Shown here: positions 58,209 to 58,829 of the stretch, piece after piece
How positions within the stretch are numbered: position 1 is the stretch's first letter
Layout of the letters: every line of letters begins with the position of its first letter
From: an uncultured Prevotella sp.
Lineage (GTDB): Bacteria; Bacteroidota; Bacteroidia; Bacteroidales; Bacteroidaceae
Assembly (NCBI GenBank): GCA_900540375.1
Contig: UQFS01000022.1
Span: forward strand, 1 to 58,829
Reading direction: 5' to 3'
DNA: 58,829 nt
The notes under the pieces: generated by a model
Seen by the model: only the letters and a program-made list of their open reading frames with translations
Told to the model about the DNA's origin: nothing
The model's database searches: none
Position numbers and translations under genes: made by a program

Positions 58209-58829
58209 ATGGGAAAGAAAAGCGAAACACAACTTAACAGTTCGGGCGGCATCGTCGTCAACGTAAGTCCGCGGCAGGTGGCTGAGCTGCTCGGCATCAG
58301 TTTGAGGACTTACTACACGATGGTCAGTCGGGGGAAGCTGCACCCGGTCAAACTCTCGGAGCGTGTGACCGTCGTCGCACGGAAAGAGATTCTTAGCATG
58401 ATAGAGGCGGCACTTGGGGAGACGCTCTCGCAGTCGATATTCTCAAAAGACAAACGGAATGATTGTAAGGGGAAGGACAGCAAGGGAAAGGCGAATGATG
58501 GTGCTAAGACTCGCAGAGTGTCGAAAGGAACTGCCAAGGACCGTGCTCCCGTCGGTGTCACCCACGACACACATTATACCATGGCGGAGGTCTGCGCCAA
58601 GTTCGACTACAGCTATGGCCGTCTCTATACGCTTAGGATGCGGTATCAGATTCTGTCCATCCACGCTTTCGGTACGACCTGCTATCCCAAGGAGGCAATC
58701 GACAAGGCTATTGCTGAGGAGCGTGAGCGGTTGGGCAAGACGCTCAGCGAGCATTGGTACACCTGCGGAGAGCTGATGCGCATCTATGGCCTCGGCAAGA
58801 CGCAGGTCAGACGGTTCGCCAACACCCAC
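58209..58829 (+). CDS. Multi-HTH DNA-binding protein, excisionase-like (partial, runs off the right edge)
   Basis: The first 207 residues are visible; no stop is reached before the edge. Three helix-turn-helix-like units of the excisionase/MerR (HTH_17) kind are seen: residues about 20-62 (PRQVAELLGISLRTYYTMVSR and VTVVARKEIL), about 122-166 (YTMAEVCAKFDYSYGRLYTL and TCYPKEAID), and from about 183 (WYTCGELMRIYGLGKTQVRR), cut by the edge. A Lys/Asp/Gly-rich linker (78-118) separates the first two. Similar tandem-HTH proteins occur in Bacteroides integrative elements next to integrases. The DNA looks more GC-rich than the flanking intergenic DNA. The role (excision control, transfer or replication) is inference. 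Confidence 0.7.
   Translation, partial: MGKKSETQLNSSGGIVVNVSPRQVAELLGISLRTYYTMVSRGKLHPVKLSERVTVVARKEILSMIEAALGETLSQSIFSKDKRNDCKGKDSKGKANDGAKTRRVSKGTAKDRAPVGVTHDTHYTMAEVCAKFDYSYGRLYTLRMRYQILSIHAFGTTCYPKEAIDKAIAEERERLGKTLSEHWYTCGELMRIYGLGKTQVRRFANTH

Noticed and set aside
58443..58829. Minus-strand frame at the right edge
   Set aside because: The plus-strand frame from 58209 contains three HTH-like units and has a full promoter; the minus frame has no recognisable feature.
1..58829. tRNA, rRNA, CRISPR array or complete insertion sequence
   Set aside because: None recognised on reading both strands; no transposase or integrase reading frame is present in the window.

Overview
This window looks like the chromosome of a Prevotella-like member of the Bacteroidales. 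The evidence is the set of Bacteroidetes-type proteins (DUF5686, DUF4296, AraR, OmpP1, DUF5112/5113-type kinase, long LspA), the general lack of Shine-Dalgarno sites, and many upstream regions with the Bacteroidetes -7 element TAnnTTTG, often with a TTG about 19-20 bases further upstream. No rRNA, tRNA or CRISPR array was seen.

Layout. 1-4.7 kb (minus): engB, a Uup-like ABC-F ATPase and a DUF5686 outer-membrane protein. 4.8-12.7 kb (plus): ileS, lspA, a DUF4296 lipoprotein, nadC and a C69 dipeptidase, starting from a promoter divergent from engB. 12.9-23.1 kb (minus): an arabinose/pentose locus in transcription order aldose epimerase (lipoprotein), sodium/sugar symporter, Nudix-type AraR, araD, araA, araB, transketolase, rpiB. 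It takes L-arabinose through uptake, isomerisation, phosphorylation and epimerisation into the non-oxidative pentose phosphate pathway. 23.5-27.2 kb (minus): galactose genes galM, an MFS sugar transporter and galK. 27.3-32.2 kb (minus): folC, dnaJ, grpE and a YbiT-like ABC-F protein with a degenerate second ATPase site. 33-38.3 kb (minus): a zinc-ribbon membrane protein, a GH25 lysozyme, a hypothetical protein, an NhaC-type antiporter and a LacI regulator.

38.5-45.5 kb (plus): a 1140-residue double-module histidine kinase whose ATPase and probable phospho-acceptor His lie in different halves, its overlapping response regulator, a membrane protein and a dipeptidyl peptidase IV. 45.7-51.8 kb (plus): branched-chain amino acid genes ilvD, ilvB, ilvN, an acyl-ACP thioesterase and ilvC. 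51.8-56 kb (minus): a GHL10/YngK-like secreted protein, an OmpP1/FadL-like porin and a Tyr/Trp/Gly-repeat secreted protein. 56.1-57 kb (plus): prmA. The last 1.8 kb looks like accessory DNA: a dispersed repeat, the 5' remnant of a DUF362 gene, and the start of a multi-HTH DNA-binding protein that runs off the right edge.

The most unusual things seen are: (1) a dispersed element of about 400 bp present twice (32472-32869 and 57134-57532), with conserved flanks around a palindromic core whose stem words differ between copies; (2) the split-catalysis tandem histidine kinase; (3) the remnant gene and multi-HTH protein at the right edge, possibly the border of an integrated element.
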